64,000 nucleotides of DNA from Faecalibacter rhinopitheci (GCF_015234135.1 NZ_JADGIK010000005.1:186001-250000); one strand, 5' to 3'. Shown: positions 35,661 through 45,566, numbered from the stretch's first letter. The notes: generated from the letters alone by a model not told the origin. Program-made: numbers and translations.

Positions 35661-36623
35661 TTATTTAAGCAATATTTTATTCTGGGCAATTTTAAATCCA
35701 TTTTGATAAATATCAATTTTATACTCTCCTTTAGGAAAATTATAATCTTTCCAATCAAAAGAGATTTTATTACCTGATTTTGGATCGTAATCAAAACTTA
35801 CACGATCAGAAAACTCAACATTAGCACCTGATCTTAATGGAATTTTTCCTGGATTTGCTCCTTCAAATTTCCCTAATGTACCATCTGGTTTATATATCGC
35901 TACGAACAATTCTTTCTTTTCAGCAATACTATTAGCATTAGAATCTACATCAAAGGAAACCCTTAATTTATTAATTCTACTAGCTTTATCAGTTTCAACT
36001 TCTTTACCAGAATTACGCACTTTAACTCCTGATAAGTTATAATTAGAAATTGCTAAAGTAGCATTTACATTAGCCTTCTGCGCTTCATTTTCAGTATGCG
36101 CTATTTCAAGATTTTTTGAAATAGATATATTTTTATCTGTTACTTCTTGATTTACTTCTGCAAGCTGTGTGTTTTCATTTTTTAACTTAGCATTTTGAAT
36201 TTTTAAAACTTCAATTTGTCGTTTGTATTCACCTAACTCAGTTTTTAATGAGACAATTAATCGTTTTGCAGTAGATAAATCTTCTTTAGAAATTGTTTGT
36301 TGATTTAATATATTTTGAATCTTTTTTTGCTTTTCAAAAATCTTACGATCTTTTTCTTGCAAATCAACATCTTTATCTAAAATTTGAGTTTTTGCTGTAT
36401 CATAATCAGAACGAGTAATTCTTAATTCTTGTTTTAATATTTCTCTCGATCTTTCTAAATCATTAATAGTTGCATTATCTATTCCAAGAATTTTATTATG
36501 CTGCTGCTTCATATATAAGTTGTAACCAACTGTACCAAGTAAAGCAATAGATAATAAAAGAATTATCATATTTTTAGAAAAAGTAGGTTTATTATCAATT
36601 TCAATATACTCTTTCTGTTTCAT
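35661..36623 (-). CDS. Membrane-anchored coiled-coil protein of unknown function
   Basis: About 320 residues: a short cytoplasmic tail, one transmembrane helix (NMIILLLSIALLGTVGYNLY, about 18-38), a long coiled coil (about 50-190, heptad-rich, with the repeats LEIAHTENEAQ and TDKNISISKN), and a C-terminal beta domain (RVSFDVDSNANSIAEKKELF to FPKGEYKIDIYQNGFKIA). Relatives in Bacteroidota are often mislabelled 'chromosome partitioning protein ParA'; no ATPase motif exists here. Probably periplasmic, anchored in the inner membrane. I use the ATG at 36623; a GTG precedes it. Confidence 0.75.
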   Translation of the reverse strand: MKQKEYIEIDNKPTFSKNMIILLLSIALLGTVGYNLYMKQQHNKILGIDNATINDLERSREILKQELRITRSDYDTAKTQILDKDVDLQEKDRKIFEKQKKIQNILNQQTISKEDLSTAKRLIVSLKTELGEYKRQIEVLKIQNAKLKNENTQLAEVNQEVTDKNISISKNLEIAHTENEAQKANVNATLAISNYNLSGVKVRNSGKEVETDKASRINKLRVSFDVDSNANSIAEKKELFVAIYKPDGTLGKFEGANPGKIPLRSGANVEFSDRVSFDYDPKSGNKISFDWKDYNFPKGEYKIDIYQNGFKIAQNKILLK

Positions 36624-36684
36624 CACTTTCCATTTTTCATTCTATAAATCTAGAAATAAAACAGCAAAAATTACTCCATAATGC

Positions 36685-36720
36685 AAAAAACTGTTTAAAT
36701 AAAAATTATTTAAACAGTTT
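36685..36720 (-). terminator. Terminator of the charged-helix gene
   Basis: Stem AAACTGTTTAAAT/ATTTAAACAGTTT (36688-36700, 36708-36720), A-run on the left, just past the stop of the minus-strand gene. Confidence 0.8.
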
Positions 36721-36725
36721 CTAAT

Positions 36726-37133
36726 TTAAATTGGATTATTAAATCCATCCTTTATATTTCGCTCAATGTCAGAAGTTTCATCTTTTACATCTTCCACTAT
36801 ATTTTCGACCTCCTTTTTTGAAGAAACTAGCTTTTCTTGAATAATATCACGCGTTTCGTGCATACGCTTCTCTGCGATTTCTTTCACATCGTTAAAGTCA
36901 TCTTTTGCCTTATCTCTTATTCCTCTAGTTGCATCTTTAGAAACTTCAGTAATATCACCTGCCACATCCTTTAGATTATGATAAGTCTTTTTGGCAAAAT
37001 ATTTTGCATCATCTGCAATCACATGTCCAGTTTTTGACAATTTTTCTGTCACAATTTCTAATCGATCACCTTCTCTATCAGTAATTTCGTCCGCTCTCTT
37101 TAGCGCCTTTTTAATTAAACGTCTTAATCCCAT
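36726..37133 (-). CDS. Highly charged, all-helical protein (YtxH/LEA-like composition)
   Basis: A 135-residue hydrophilic protein made of amphipathic helix with 11-residue-like periodicity: ATRGIRDKAKDDFNDVKEIA, VENIVEDVKDETSDIERNIK. There is no signal peptide or clear membrane segment. Composition resembles late-embryogenesis-abundant, apolipoprotein-like or YtxH proteins associated with stress or membranes. No specific function can be assigned. Monocistronic, divergent from the GDPD-like gene. Confidence 0.65.
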   Translation of the reverse strand: MGLRRLIKKALKRADEITDREGDRLEIVTEKLSKTGHVIADDAKYFAKKTYHNLKDVAGDITEVSKDATRGIRDKAKDDFNDVKEIAEKRMHETRDIIQEKLVSSKKEVENIVEDVKDETSDIERNIKDGFNNPI

Positions 37134-37217
37134 TTTATTAATTGTTTAAGTTGATTTTTTCATTTTAAATTTACACTTTATTAAAGATATAGTATAAATT
37201 ATTATCTTCAAAAAAAT

Positions 37218-38114
37218 ATGTATATCAACAAATTAAAATTTAACTCTTTATATGTTTTAATTTTTTCTACTTTTTTATTTTGGAATTGTAATCCATCACA
37301 TAAAGTTGATCAATTAACGCAAGTATCAAACCAAAATGAAATTTCATTTAAATATGCGCATAAAACTAAAAATTTAGTAAGTGCTCATCGCGGAGGAAGT
37401 GGAATAGAAAATTATCCTGAAAATTGTATAGAAACTTTTCAGTATTTATATGAGAAAGGTATACAAATTTTTGAAATTGATGTTGCATTAACAAAAGATC
37501 AGAATCTAGTTTTGATGCATGACAATAGTTTACAACGCACTTCTACAGGTCGACAAGACGTCAATCAGATTCCTCTTTCTCAACTTAAGGAATACTTTTT
37601 GGTAGATGATTTTGGGAATTCAACGTCGTATAGAATTCCAACTTTTACTGAAGCTTTACAATGGGGAAAGGAGAAACCAATCTATTTTATGATTGATATA
37701 AAAAAAGATGTTTCTTATCAGAAAATTATTGATGAAATAAGAAAGTATAAAATGGAAAATAATGTTGTCTTAGTTTCTTATTCTACTCAACAAGCAAAGA
37801 AACTGCATAGTTTAGCACCAGAAATGTTATTATCTGTCGCAATGAGGAATGAAAGAGAATTTGAAGATGTAATGAAAAGTAAAATTCCTACTGATAAGAT
37901 AATTGCCTTTACAGGAACAAAACGTTCTCCAAGTTCTTTATATGATAAAATTCATTCAAAAAATATAATGGTGATTTTTGGTACTTTAGGAAATATTGAC
38001 AAAAGTGCTAAAGCTAAAGGAAATATCATTTATCAAGAGTTAGAAAAACAAGGAGTTGATATATTTGCAACGGATCGTGCACTTGATGTGTACCAAACTT
38101 TAAATAAAAATTAA
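37218..38114 (+). CDS. Glycerophosphodiester phosphodiesterase family lipoprotein
   Basis: A 298-residue GDPD-fold lipoprotein (Cys24 in LFWNCNPS). The TIM-barrel hallmarks are SAHRGGSGIENYPENCIETF (catalytic His/Arg, Glu/Asn) and IFEIDVALTKDQNLVLMHD (metal Glu/Asp and second catalytic His). Expected to release glycerol 3-phosphate from glycerophosphodiesters in the periplasm. Its stop overlaps the bshC start by one base (TAATG), so both are translated from one mRNA. Confidence 0.9.
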   Translation: MYINKLKFNSLYVLIFSTFLFWNCNPSHKVDQLTQVSNQNEISFKYAHKTKNLVSAHRGGSGIENYPENCIETFQYLYEKGIQIFEIDVALTKDQNLVLMHDNSLQRTSTGRQDVNQIPLSQLKEYFLVDDFGNSTSYRIPTFTEALQWGKEKPIYFMIDIKKDVSYQKIIDEIRKYKMENNVVLVSYSTQQAKKLHSLAPEMLLSVAMRNEREFEDVMKSKIPTDKIIAFTGTKRSPSSLYDKIHSKNIMVIFGTLGNIDKSAKAKGNIIYQELEKQGVDIFATDRALDVYQTLNKN

Positions 38115-39718
38115 TGGAAACGAAAACAATCAGTTTACAAGATTCTAATTATTTTTCTTCTTTAATGTTAAATTACATAGCGCAAAAGGAAGAATTAAAC
38201 CCATTCTACAATCGTTTTCCTTACTTTGAATCCTATAGGGAACAAGCCAAAGAAAAATTAAAATCATATCCTCATAGAGCAATTTTAGTTGAACAGTTAA
38301 ATCATCAATTGCATGATTTAAATTTAACTAAAAAGCAAAAAAAGAATCTTGAATTATTACAATTAGAAAATACCGTAACTATAACAACTGGTCATCAATT
38401 AAATTTATTTACGGGTCCAATTTTCTTTTTTTATAAAATTTTGCAAGTCATCAAACAATGTAAGGAACTTAATAAATCGAACGACGATATCAATTTTGTA
38501 CCTGTTTTTTGGATGGCAACGGAAGATCATGACTTTGAAGAAATTAATCATTACAATTTTCAAGATAGAGTTATACATTGGGAAAAAGAGCACGGTGGAC
38601 CTGTTGGCCAATTATCTACAGAAGGATTGGATGAGGTTTTTGCTATCTACCTAAGTTTAATTCCTAACGGATTAAAAAAAGATGAACTAAAAAGATTGAT
38701 TGAAGAATCTTATTTATCTTCTAATACATTAACTCAAGCGACAAGAAAATTAGTACAACTGCTTTTCGGAGACTATGGTCTATTAATGATTGATGGTGAT
38801 GATAAAGTCTTAAAATCATTGATGATTCCTATTTTTGAACAAGAGATAAAAGAAAATTCATCTTTTCATAAAGTTTTGGATCAAAGTGAGAAATTAAAAG
38901 AATTACATTATAATATACAAGTAAATCCAAGAGAAATAAATTTATTTTATATAGCTCATCCTTTATCAAGAGAACGAATAGTGTTTGAAAATGATAAATA
39001 TTATGTATTAAATACTGAATTGTCATTCACTACAAATGAAATTATTTCTGAACTTCATAAACATCCAGAAAAATTTAGTCCAAATGTTATCTTAAGACCA
39101 TTATACCAAGAAACAATTTTGCCTAACGTAGCCTATATAGGTGGTGGTGGAGAATTAGCTTATTGGTTAGAGTTAAAAACGATGTTTGAAGCGTATAAAG
39201 TAGATTTTCCTTTATTAGTTTTAAGAAATTCAATGTTGATCCGAACAAATAAACAAATGAAGAAACAATTGGCTTTAAATTTGAATGATACAGATTTGTT
39301 TACTTCGAGCCGAAATATTGTTAAAAAAGAAGTGGAAGAAAATTCAGAATTAGTGGATAAATTACCTTTTTTAAAAAAATCTTTAGAAGATTTATTCTTT
39401 CAATTAGAAGAAATTTCAACTTCAACGGATCATACTTTTGCCAATATGGTACAGGCACAACGAACGAAACAATTGAAAGGTTTTGAAAAATTAGAAAAAA
39501 GATTAGTAAAAGCTGAAATCAAAAAACGTGAAGATTTGCATCTACGAATTGAAGATTTGTTAGCTGATTTAACACAAGATAAAGGTTTACAAGAACGTAA
39601 GCGTCATTTTTCTGATTTTGAATTTGTGAATTTAAAAAAGTTTACTGAATCAATATATTTAAACATTAAGCCATTCGAATTCAACTTTATCATAAATACA
39701 TTACCCGAAGATATTTAA
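38114..39718 (+). CDS. bshC: Bacillithiol biosynthesis cysteine-adding enzyme
   Basis: A 534-residue BshC-family protein, thought to add cysteine to glucosaminyl-malate, the last step of bacillithiol synthesis. Diagnostic segments: TITTGHQLNLFTGPIFFFYK, VFWMATEDHDFEEINHYNF and AYIGGGGELAYWLELK. A C-terminal coiled coil (about 430-490) is typical. Its presence implies bacillithiol, not glutathione, as main low-molecular-weight thiol. bshA and bshB are not in the window. Translationally coupled to the GDPD-like gene. Confidence 0.93.
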   Translation: METKTISLQDSNYFSSLMLNYIAQKEELNPFYNRFPYFESYREQAKEKLKSYPHRAILVEQLNHQLHDLNLTKKQKKNLELLQLENTVTITTGHQLNLFTGPIFFFYKILQVIKQCKELNKSNDDINFVPVFWMATEDHDFEEINHYNFQDRVIHWEKEHGGPVGQLSTEGLDEVFAIYLSLIPNGLKKDELKRLIEESYLSSNTLTQATRKLVQLLFGDYGLLMIDGDDKVLKSLMIPIFEQEIKENSSFHKVLDQSEKLKELHYNIQVNPREINLFYIAHPLSRERIVFENDKYYVLNTELSFTTNEIISELHKHPEKFSPNVILRPLYQETILPNVAYIGGGGELAYWLELKTMFEAYKVDFPLLVLRNSMLIRTNKQMKKQLALNLNDTDLFTSSRNIVKKEVEENSELVDKLPFLKKSLEDLFFQLEEISTSTDHTFANMVQAQRTKQLKGFEKLEKRLVKAEIKKREDLHLRIEDLLADLTQDKGLQERKRHFSDFEFVNLKKFTESIYLNIKPFEFNFIINTLPEDI

Positions 39719-39757
39719 CTAAAGTTATTCGTATATTTATACCGAAAATTCATTTAC

Positions 39758-41623
39758 ATGAAAAAAATAGTCTCATTATTTCTTTTTATAGCTTCTACTG
39801 CTTTATTTGCACAACAAAAAACTCACACTGTTGAGGCTAAAGAAACGGTTTATGGAATCTCTAAAAAGTATGGTGTTACACAAGATCAATTGTATAAAGC
39901 CAATCCTTCTATTGAAAAGAATGGATTACAAATTGGTGATAAAATTGTTATTCCTACAGACAATATAAAAGTTGTTGAAGATAAAGTTGAAATTCCTACA
40001 ACAAATACACCTGATGTCTTTGAGGATGAAAACTTTATTTATCTAACTATTCAGCCTAAAGAGAGTTTATTTCGAATCACGAAACAATATAATGTTTCTG
40101 AGGCTTTATTAAAATCTTTAAATCCTAAACAATTAGAGAATGGATTAAAGGTTGGAGATATTATTAGAATTCCTAATGCTAAAAATATTTCTACACCTAC
40201 ACAACCTACCGTAAATGTTCCGAAAGGAAGTCATATGGTTACTAAAGGTGATACTTTATATAGTTTATCAAAAAAGTATAATGTCTCAGTAGATGATTTT
40301 TATGCTGAGAATCCACTTTTACAAACGCAAGGATTAAAAGAAGGTTTAGTTATCTCTATCCCAAAAAAATCTGGACGTGCCATTATAGAGAATAATACAA
40401 TTAATTATACTGTTCAATCTGGTGATACAGCATATAATATTATCCAACGTTATGAAACAACATTGGACGAATTATTGGCTTTAAATCCAGAAGCTATTGA
40501 TGGATTAAAATCTGGAATGGTTTTAAAATTGCCTTTACAAAAAAATGCAACAATTGTAAAGTATGCCGAACCAGGAAAAATAAAAAGAGTAAATGATAAC
40601 GAAATTAATATCGTTTTAATGTTACCTTTTAATGCTGATAATCCTTCAACTTTAAAGAATAATCAAGCAATGCAATTTTTTACAGGTGCAAAAGTTGCAT
40701 TAAATAGGTTAACTAAAGCTGGTAAAAATGTAAATGTAAAAGTTATAGATACCAAAGAAGAAAGTAACATTCAAGGTATTTTATCTACTACAGATTTATC
40801 TAAAGCAGATGCAGTTATTGGTCCTTTAAAACCTGGTGCTGTTGTAGAAGTTGCAGATTTCTTGAAAGGATCTGGTATTGGAATTGTTTCTCCATACGCT
40901 AACTCTAATGATTTAAATAATTATGAAAATCTATTTATTTCAACTCCAAGAGAAGAAGTATTAGCAGATCAAATTATTGAGGAAGTACAAAAATCATATC
41001 AAGGTGAGCAAATCTATTTGTTAACAGACTCTCAGCATCAAGAATTAGCAAACTACACAAAGAAAAGTTTAGAAAAAGTATTAAAAGCTAATGTTGTAAT
41101 TGTAAATGAAGCTAATAAAATTGTACAACCTAATGACAAAGTTGGAAATGTAGATTACTTCACTCCTATAATTACTGTAATGGTTGGAGATAATGATGCA
41201 CTTGGAAAACAATATTTAGAGCGTTTAAAAACTTTTAATAAAGATTATATTAAAGCCTTTGGTATCAAATCTGTAGATGTGTATGATATTTATGATGCAA
41301 ATAATTCAAAAAATATAGATGCATTACGCGAATTTGGTTTTGTATACAGCACAGGTCATATTATGAATACAAGAAGTGAAGAAACTATAAGTATCCTAAA
41401 AGATTTTAAAGATGTGTATTGTAATATTCCTTCTCGCTATGAACAATTAGGATATGATACTGTATTTGATATTGTGGAGAGAATGAATTCTAAAGGAGAT
41501 TTCTTAAATAATACTTCTGCTGAAAATACTGGATTAGCATATAAATTTGCTTATAAAAAAGTTGGAAACTCAAAAGCTTTTGCTAATGATTCTGCGCGAT
41601 TAATCCGACTACCAAAAAAATAA
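39758..41623 (+). CDS. Multi-LysM protein with a periplasmic-binding-protein-like domain
   Basis: A 621-residue secreted protein (signal peptide 1-19, ALFAQ). Four LysM domains lie near 21-67, 90-136, 152-200 and 208-253, for example HTVEAKETVYGISKKYGVTQ and YTVQSGDTAYNIIQRYETT. Residues about 275-620 form a type I binding-protein (LivK-like) fold: INIVLMLPFNADNPS, SKADAVIGPLKPGAV, GIGIVSPYANS. It should bind peptidoglycan and perhaps a ligand, with no permease genes nearby. It follows bshC by 39 bp without a terminator. Confidence 0.85.
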   Translation: MKKIVSLFLFIASTALFAQQKTHTVEAKETVYGISKKYGVTQDQLYKANPSIEKNGLQIGDKIVIPTDNIKVVEDKVEIPTTNTPDVFEDENFIYLTIQPKESLFRITKQYNVSEALLKSLNPKQLENGLKVGDIIRIPNAKNISTPTQPTVNVPKGSHMVTKGDTLYSLSKKYNVSVDDFYAENPLLQTQGLKEGLVISIPKKSGRAIIENNTINYTVQSGDTAYNIIQRYETTLDELLALNPEAIDGLKSGMVLKLPLQKNATIVKYAEPGKIKRVNDNEINIVLMLPFNADNPSTLKNNQAMQFFTGAKVALNRLTKAGKNVNVKVIDTKEESNIQGILSTTDLSKADAVIGPLKPGAVVEVADFLKGSGIGIVSPYANSNDLNNYENLFISTPREEVLADQIIEEVQKSYQGEQIYLLTDSQHQELANYTKKSLEKVLKANVVIVNEANKIVQPNDKVGNVDYFTPIITVMVGDNDALGKQYLERLKTFNKDYIKAFGIKSVDVYDIYDANNSKNIDALREFGFVYSTGHIMNTRSEETISILKDFKDVYCNIPSRYEQLGYDTVFDIVERMNSKGDFLNNTSAENTGLAYKFAYKKVGNSKAFANDSARLIRLPKK

Positions 41624-41643
41624 TTAACTTAATAATATTTATT

Positions 41644-41680
41644 AAAGCGATCAAGATTTTCTATGATCGCTTTTTTTATT
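41644..41680 (+). terminator. Terminator of the LysM gene
   Basis: Stem AAAGCGATCA/TGATCGCTTT (41644-41653, 41664-41673) followed by a T-run. Confidence 0.88.
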
Positions 41681-41702
41681 CAAAAAATTAATAAATTCGC
41701 AC

Positions 41703-42872
41703 ATGAACAAACTAAAAAACAACTTACTTGTTAAAGTTATTTTAGCTATTGTATTTGGTATTGCCTTAGGTAGCTTTATTCCTGAGTCTATTGGTCGTAT
41801 TTTTATTACTTTCAATAAACTGTTTAGTGAATTATTAAACTTTTTAATTCCGTTAATTATTGTCGGATTAATCGTTCCATCCATCGGAAAATTAGGTCAG
41901 ACCGCTGGAAAACTACTTTTAGCCACTGTATTAATTGCATATGGATCTACTATTTTTGCAGGATTATTAGGTTATACATCTGCTGTAACAATTTTTCCTA
42001 CATTATTAGAAAGTCAAACTGGACAAATCAGTTTAGCAGAAAATTCTAACGATTTAAAACCTTATTTTGAAATTGAATTTGCGCCATTTTTTGATGTAAT
42101 GCCTGCATTAATTTTTTCGTTCTTATTTGGAATTGGTTTATCAAAATTAAAGAATTCAACCTTTGGTAAATTTGCAGAGAATTTTGAAGAAATCATTACC
42201 TATTTAATTCAATCTGTAATTATACCCTTGCTTCCTCTTTTCATTTTCGGAATTTTCATGAATATGACTTATTCAGGCCAAGTAATGGTTATTTTAAATG
42301 TCTTTCTTAAAATTATAGGAATTATTTTCGTTTTACATGTTGCTCTATTATCTATTCAATTTATTATAGCGGGAACAATTGCTAAGAAAAACCCTTTAAA
42401 AATGATAAAATTAATGTTACCCGCTTATTTCACAGCTTTGGGGACGCAATCTTCTGCTGCAACAATTCCTGTAACATTAGCACAAGTAAAGAAAATTGGC
42501 GTAGATGAAGATATTGCAAATTTCTCTGTACCGTTATGCGCTACAATTCATTTATCTGGATCTATGATAAAGATTGTAATGTGTTGTATTGCACTAATGA
42601 TGATTCAGGGAATGCCTGTTAATTTTGTTCAATTTTTAGGATTTATGATGATGCTAGGCGTTGCAATGGTAGCTGCACCTGGTGTTCCTGGAGGAGCTAT
42701 TATGGCTGCTATTGGTATTATTGCATCTATGTTAGGATTTTCTCCTGAGAATCAAGCCTTAATGATTGCATTATATATTGCAATGGATAGTTTTGGTACT
42801 GCTGGAAATGTAACTGGAGATGGTGCAATATCTGTAATATTGAATCGTTTTTTTGGAAAAAAGACTGTTTAA
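41703..42872 (+). CDS. Dicarboxylate/amino acid:cation symporter (DAACS family)
   Basis: A 389-residue inner-membrane symporter of the GltP/GltT/SstT family. The re-entrant hairpin 1 motif GTQSSAATIPVTL, the unwound TM7 region and hairpin 2 APGVPGGAIMAAIG are clear, and the last helix carries MDSFGTAGNVTGD, corresponding to the substrate-binding NxxGD region. Likely cargo is glutamate/aspartate, serine/threonine or C4-dicarboxylates; the sequence alone does not decide. Confidence 0.92.
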   Translation: MNKLKNNLLVKVILAIVFGIALGSFIPESIGRIFITFNKLFSELLNFLIPLIIVGLIVPSIGKLGQTAGKLLLATVLIAYGSTIFAGLLGYTSAVTIFPTLLESQTGQISLAENSNDLKPYFEIEFAPFFDVMPALIFSFLFGIGLSKLKNSTFGKFAENFEEIITYLIQSVIIPLLPLFIFGIFMNMTYSGQVMVILNVFLKIIGIIFVLHVALLSIQFIIAGTIAKKNPLKMIKLMLPAYFTALGTQSSAATIPVTLAQVKKIGVDEDIANFSVPLCATIHLSGSMIKIVMCCIALMMIQGMPVNFVQFLGFMMMLGVAMVAAPGVPGGAIMAAIGIIASMLGFSPENQALMIALYIAMDSFGTAGNVTGDGAISVILNRFFGKKTV

Positions 42873-42893
42873 AAATTTAAAAAACTTAACGAT

Positions 42894-42930
42894 AAAAAAA
42901 AGGAATCAATTGTATTGATTCCTTTTTTTG
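42894..42930. terminator. Bidirectional terminator after the symporter gene
   Basis: Stem AGGAATCAAT/ATTGATTCCT (42901-42910, 42914-42923) with flanking A- and T-runs, between convergent genes. Confidence 0.88.
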
Positions 42931-42957
42931 CTTTTAAAAAAATGATTTTATAATTTT

Positions 42958-45360
42958 TTAAATGGTAATTCCACCACCATTTTGCTCTGTTTTGTTTTGT
43001 TGAACCTCAGCACGAGATCTTACTTTTCCTCCAAAATTATAATTAAATCCTAGATAAAAAGTTCTAGATTCCCATTTGAATCTTGCAAAACCTTCATATG
43101 GATTATCCATATTAACACGAGCTTTCATCGTATTAAATATATCATTAACACGAGCTGTTAAAGAAGCTTTTCCTTGCATGAATGAATATTTAACTCCTAA
43201 ATTCATGCTCCACATATCTAACATTTCTCCTTGTAAAAATTTTGTTTTTCCACGGTAAAACATAAACTGTTGTACACTAAAATTTTTATTGATTGTATAT
43301 GTATTATTCATACGAAGAGACAAAGTATTTGCTGTTATTTTTCTCGATACAAATTCATTGTTTTCATCTGGAATTACACTTTGCATTTCTGACGAAGTAA
43401 AATCTCCAGCCACGTAAGCACTCATCCATTTTGTTAACTTATAATTCCAACTTGCTTCTGCACCAAAACTATTTACTTTATCATAATTCATATTAAATTG
43501 AATAAATGCTGACTCTACATCTGGATCTTTTGTAAATGTTTGTACAATATTATCTGTTACATGTCTATAAAATAAATTTCCTGAAATAGATCCTTTTTCC
43601 AATTGCTTTAAATAACCTAGCTCAATTGAGTTTGTATATTCTGGATTTAAATCTGGATTTCCTTTACTCGACATTAGCGCAGTTGTAAATTGTGGAATTG
43701 GCGTTAATTGATACATTCCGGGACGATCTATTCTACGACTATAATTAAAAGAAATTTGATCTTTCTCTGTTATATCATACGTTAAGAAAGCCGATGGGAA
43801 AAAATCTGTGTAATCTTTCTTTAAATTTCCTTTATTATTTGGAGCAAATAACCAATTTCCCTCATCTTCTACTCGTTCAACACGTAGACCAACTTGAGCA
43901 CCGAATTTGTCAAATTTTTGTTTATAATTTGCGTATCCAGAATAGAATTTTCGTTCAAATTCAAAATCTACATTTGGATTGAATGAATTTGCACCTTCAG
44001 TTACAATATCAGTAGAAACTAAATTATTATCATTCGTTTCACGTCGAAACTGTACTCCGGCTTCAATTTTCCCTGCATCAACAATTTGATTCGTATAATC
44101 TAGATTTACACGTGTATTCGTTGTATTATCATCTCTAAATTCTTGATAGAATTCATTGATTGGATAAGTGTTTGTATAATCTCTTGAATCGTCTCTATCG
44201 CTAGTTGAATAAAAAGCATCTAATACAATATTATGATCGTCTTTATTGAAGTCATGCTTATAATTTAAACTATAATCAGAACTTTTTGAATCTGAGAAAA
44301 TATCATTTTTATTTAAATCACTTTTGTCTCCTTTTATGATATTCGTATAAATTCCGGATGTGTTATTTCCGTTCCATTGGTTTGTATAAACAGTTAATGC
44401 ATTTTTGTCATTTATAAACCAGTCAAAACCTACTTTGTACGATAAATTATTGTTCTTTTTATTTTCGATATCAAATAATTGGTCAATATTATCTGAAAAA
44501 TTTTTTCCAATTCCATTTTGTTTTGATGGACGATCAGCATAATTTACGTTTCCGAAAAGGTTAAAATCTCCAATATTTACGTTGGCATTTACAGAAGAAT
44601 TAAAACGTGCTCTTTTTCCTTGTTCATATCCTGTAACTAATCCTAAATTATATCCTTTCTTTTGACCTTTAACTAAAATAATATTTATGATTCCCGATTT
44701 TCCATCTGCCTCGTATTTCGCTGATGGATTGGTTATAATCTCAATGCGTTGAATTTGATTAGAAGGAATTTGTTTTAATAATTGAGCTGCTGACTGTGAA
44801 GATGGTTTTCCATCAACATATACTTTTACATTTTCGTTTCCTCGTAACGATAGCGCACCAGATTGTTGATCCACATTTACTGATGGAATATTATTAAGGA
44901 CAGATGCTGCATCGGTACCAGCAGAAACCAAATCGCTACCTACTTCTACTACACGCTTATCTATCTCATTACGATATTGTGAGGTTTCTTTACGAATGTA
45001 AACTCCTTTTAGCTCGATTGAAGCGTCTGATTTAATTTCTACTAATTGGATATTTCCTAAATCTAAAACACCATTATTTACTTCAATTAATTGTTCATGT
45101 TGTGCATAACCAAATTCAGTAATGATTAATTTATATTTTCCATCTTCAACATTCTGAAAATTGAAGTTACCATCATCATCTGAAGTAATATCTGTTACAT
45201 ATGTTTTTCCATCTTCTTTATATAACGTAACAGAAGTATAAGTTAGATTTTCATTTTTTTGATTAGCCAAATGCCCTTTTATATGTTGTCCTTCTTGTGC
45301 AAAAGCAAACATGGAACATAAGGCAAATGCTAGACTTAGTGTATATTTTTTTATCTTCAT
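42958..45360 (-). CDS. TonB-dependent receptor-like outer-membrane protein (OMP_b-brl_3 type)
   Basis: An 800-residue protein: signal peptide (1-21, MFAFAQ), an N-terminal carboxypeptidase-regulatory-like domain (about 25-110, with SDDDGNFNFQNVEDGKYKLI), a plug (TDAASVLNNIPSVNVDQQSG; KVYVDGKPSSQSAAQLLKQI) and a large barrel with many aromatic strands. This is the outer-membrane-protein-beta-barrel family found beside or instead of classical TonB receptors in Bacteroidota. The last residues (GGGITI) do not end in the usual aromatic. Ligand unknown; it stands alone. Confidence 0.88.
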   Translation of the reverse strand: MKIKKYTLSLAFALCSMFAFAQEGQHIKGHLANQKNENLTYTSVTLYKEDGKTYVTDITSDDDGNFNFQNVEDGKYKLIITEFGYAQHEQLIEVNNGVLDLGNIQLVEIKSDASIELKGVYIRKETSQYRNEIDKRVVEVGSDLVSAGTDAASVLNNIPSVNVDQQSGALSLRGNENVKVYVDGKPSSQSAAQLLKQIPSNQIQRIEIITNPSAKYEADGKSGIINIILVKGQKKGYNLGLVTGYEQGKRARFNSSVNANVNIGDFNLFGNVNYADRPSKQNGIGKNFSDNIDQLFDIENKKNNNLSYKVGFDWFINDKNALTVYTNQWNGNNTSGIYTNIIKGDKSDLNKNDIFSDSKSSDYSLNYKHDFNKDDHNIVLDAFYSTSDRDDSRDYTNTYPINEFYQEFRDDNTTNTRVNLDYTNQIVDAGKIEAGVQFRRETNDNNLVSTDIVTEGANSFNPNVDFEFERKFYSGYANYKQKFDKFGAQVGLRVERVEDEGNWLFAPNNKGNLKKDYTDFFPSAFLTYDITEKDQISFNYSRRIDRPGMYQLTPIPQFTTALMSSKGNPDLNPEYTNSIELGYLKQLEKGSISGNLFYRHVTDNIVQTFTKDPDVESAFIQFNMNYDKVNSFGAEASWNYKLTKWMSAYVAGDFTSSEMQSVIPDENNEFVSRKITANTLSLRMNNTYTINKNFSVQQFMFYRGKTKFLQGEMLDMWSMNLGVKYSFMQGKASLTARVNDIFNTMKARVNMDNPYEGFARFKWESRTFYLGFNYNFGGKVRSRAEVQQNKTEQNGGGITI

Positions 45361-45530
45361 TGTGTATAGATTATCAAATTAATAAATAAAGCAAGGTACT
45401 TTGTTTTACAAACTACATATGCGTTAGTTTTTCTCATTTTACTTATTAGACGAACAAATTTTAAAAACGTTACAAAATATTTTAAAAAAATTTCATTTTT
45501 TTTATCACCTCGCATAAATAGATTACTTTT

Positions 45531-45566
45531 ATGGAACTTGAAAAATTAATACACACACGATCTTGA
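45531..45566 (+). other. Possible 11-codon leader ORF overlapping the DUF2520 start
   Basis: ATG GAA CTT ... TCT TGA encodes MELEKLIHTRS, and its TGA overlaps the TTG start of the next gene in the arrangement TTGA. Upstream ORFs ending on a weak start codon can couple translation by reinitiation. No promoter or ribosome site proves it is used. Confidence 0.3.
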
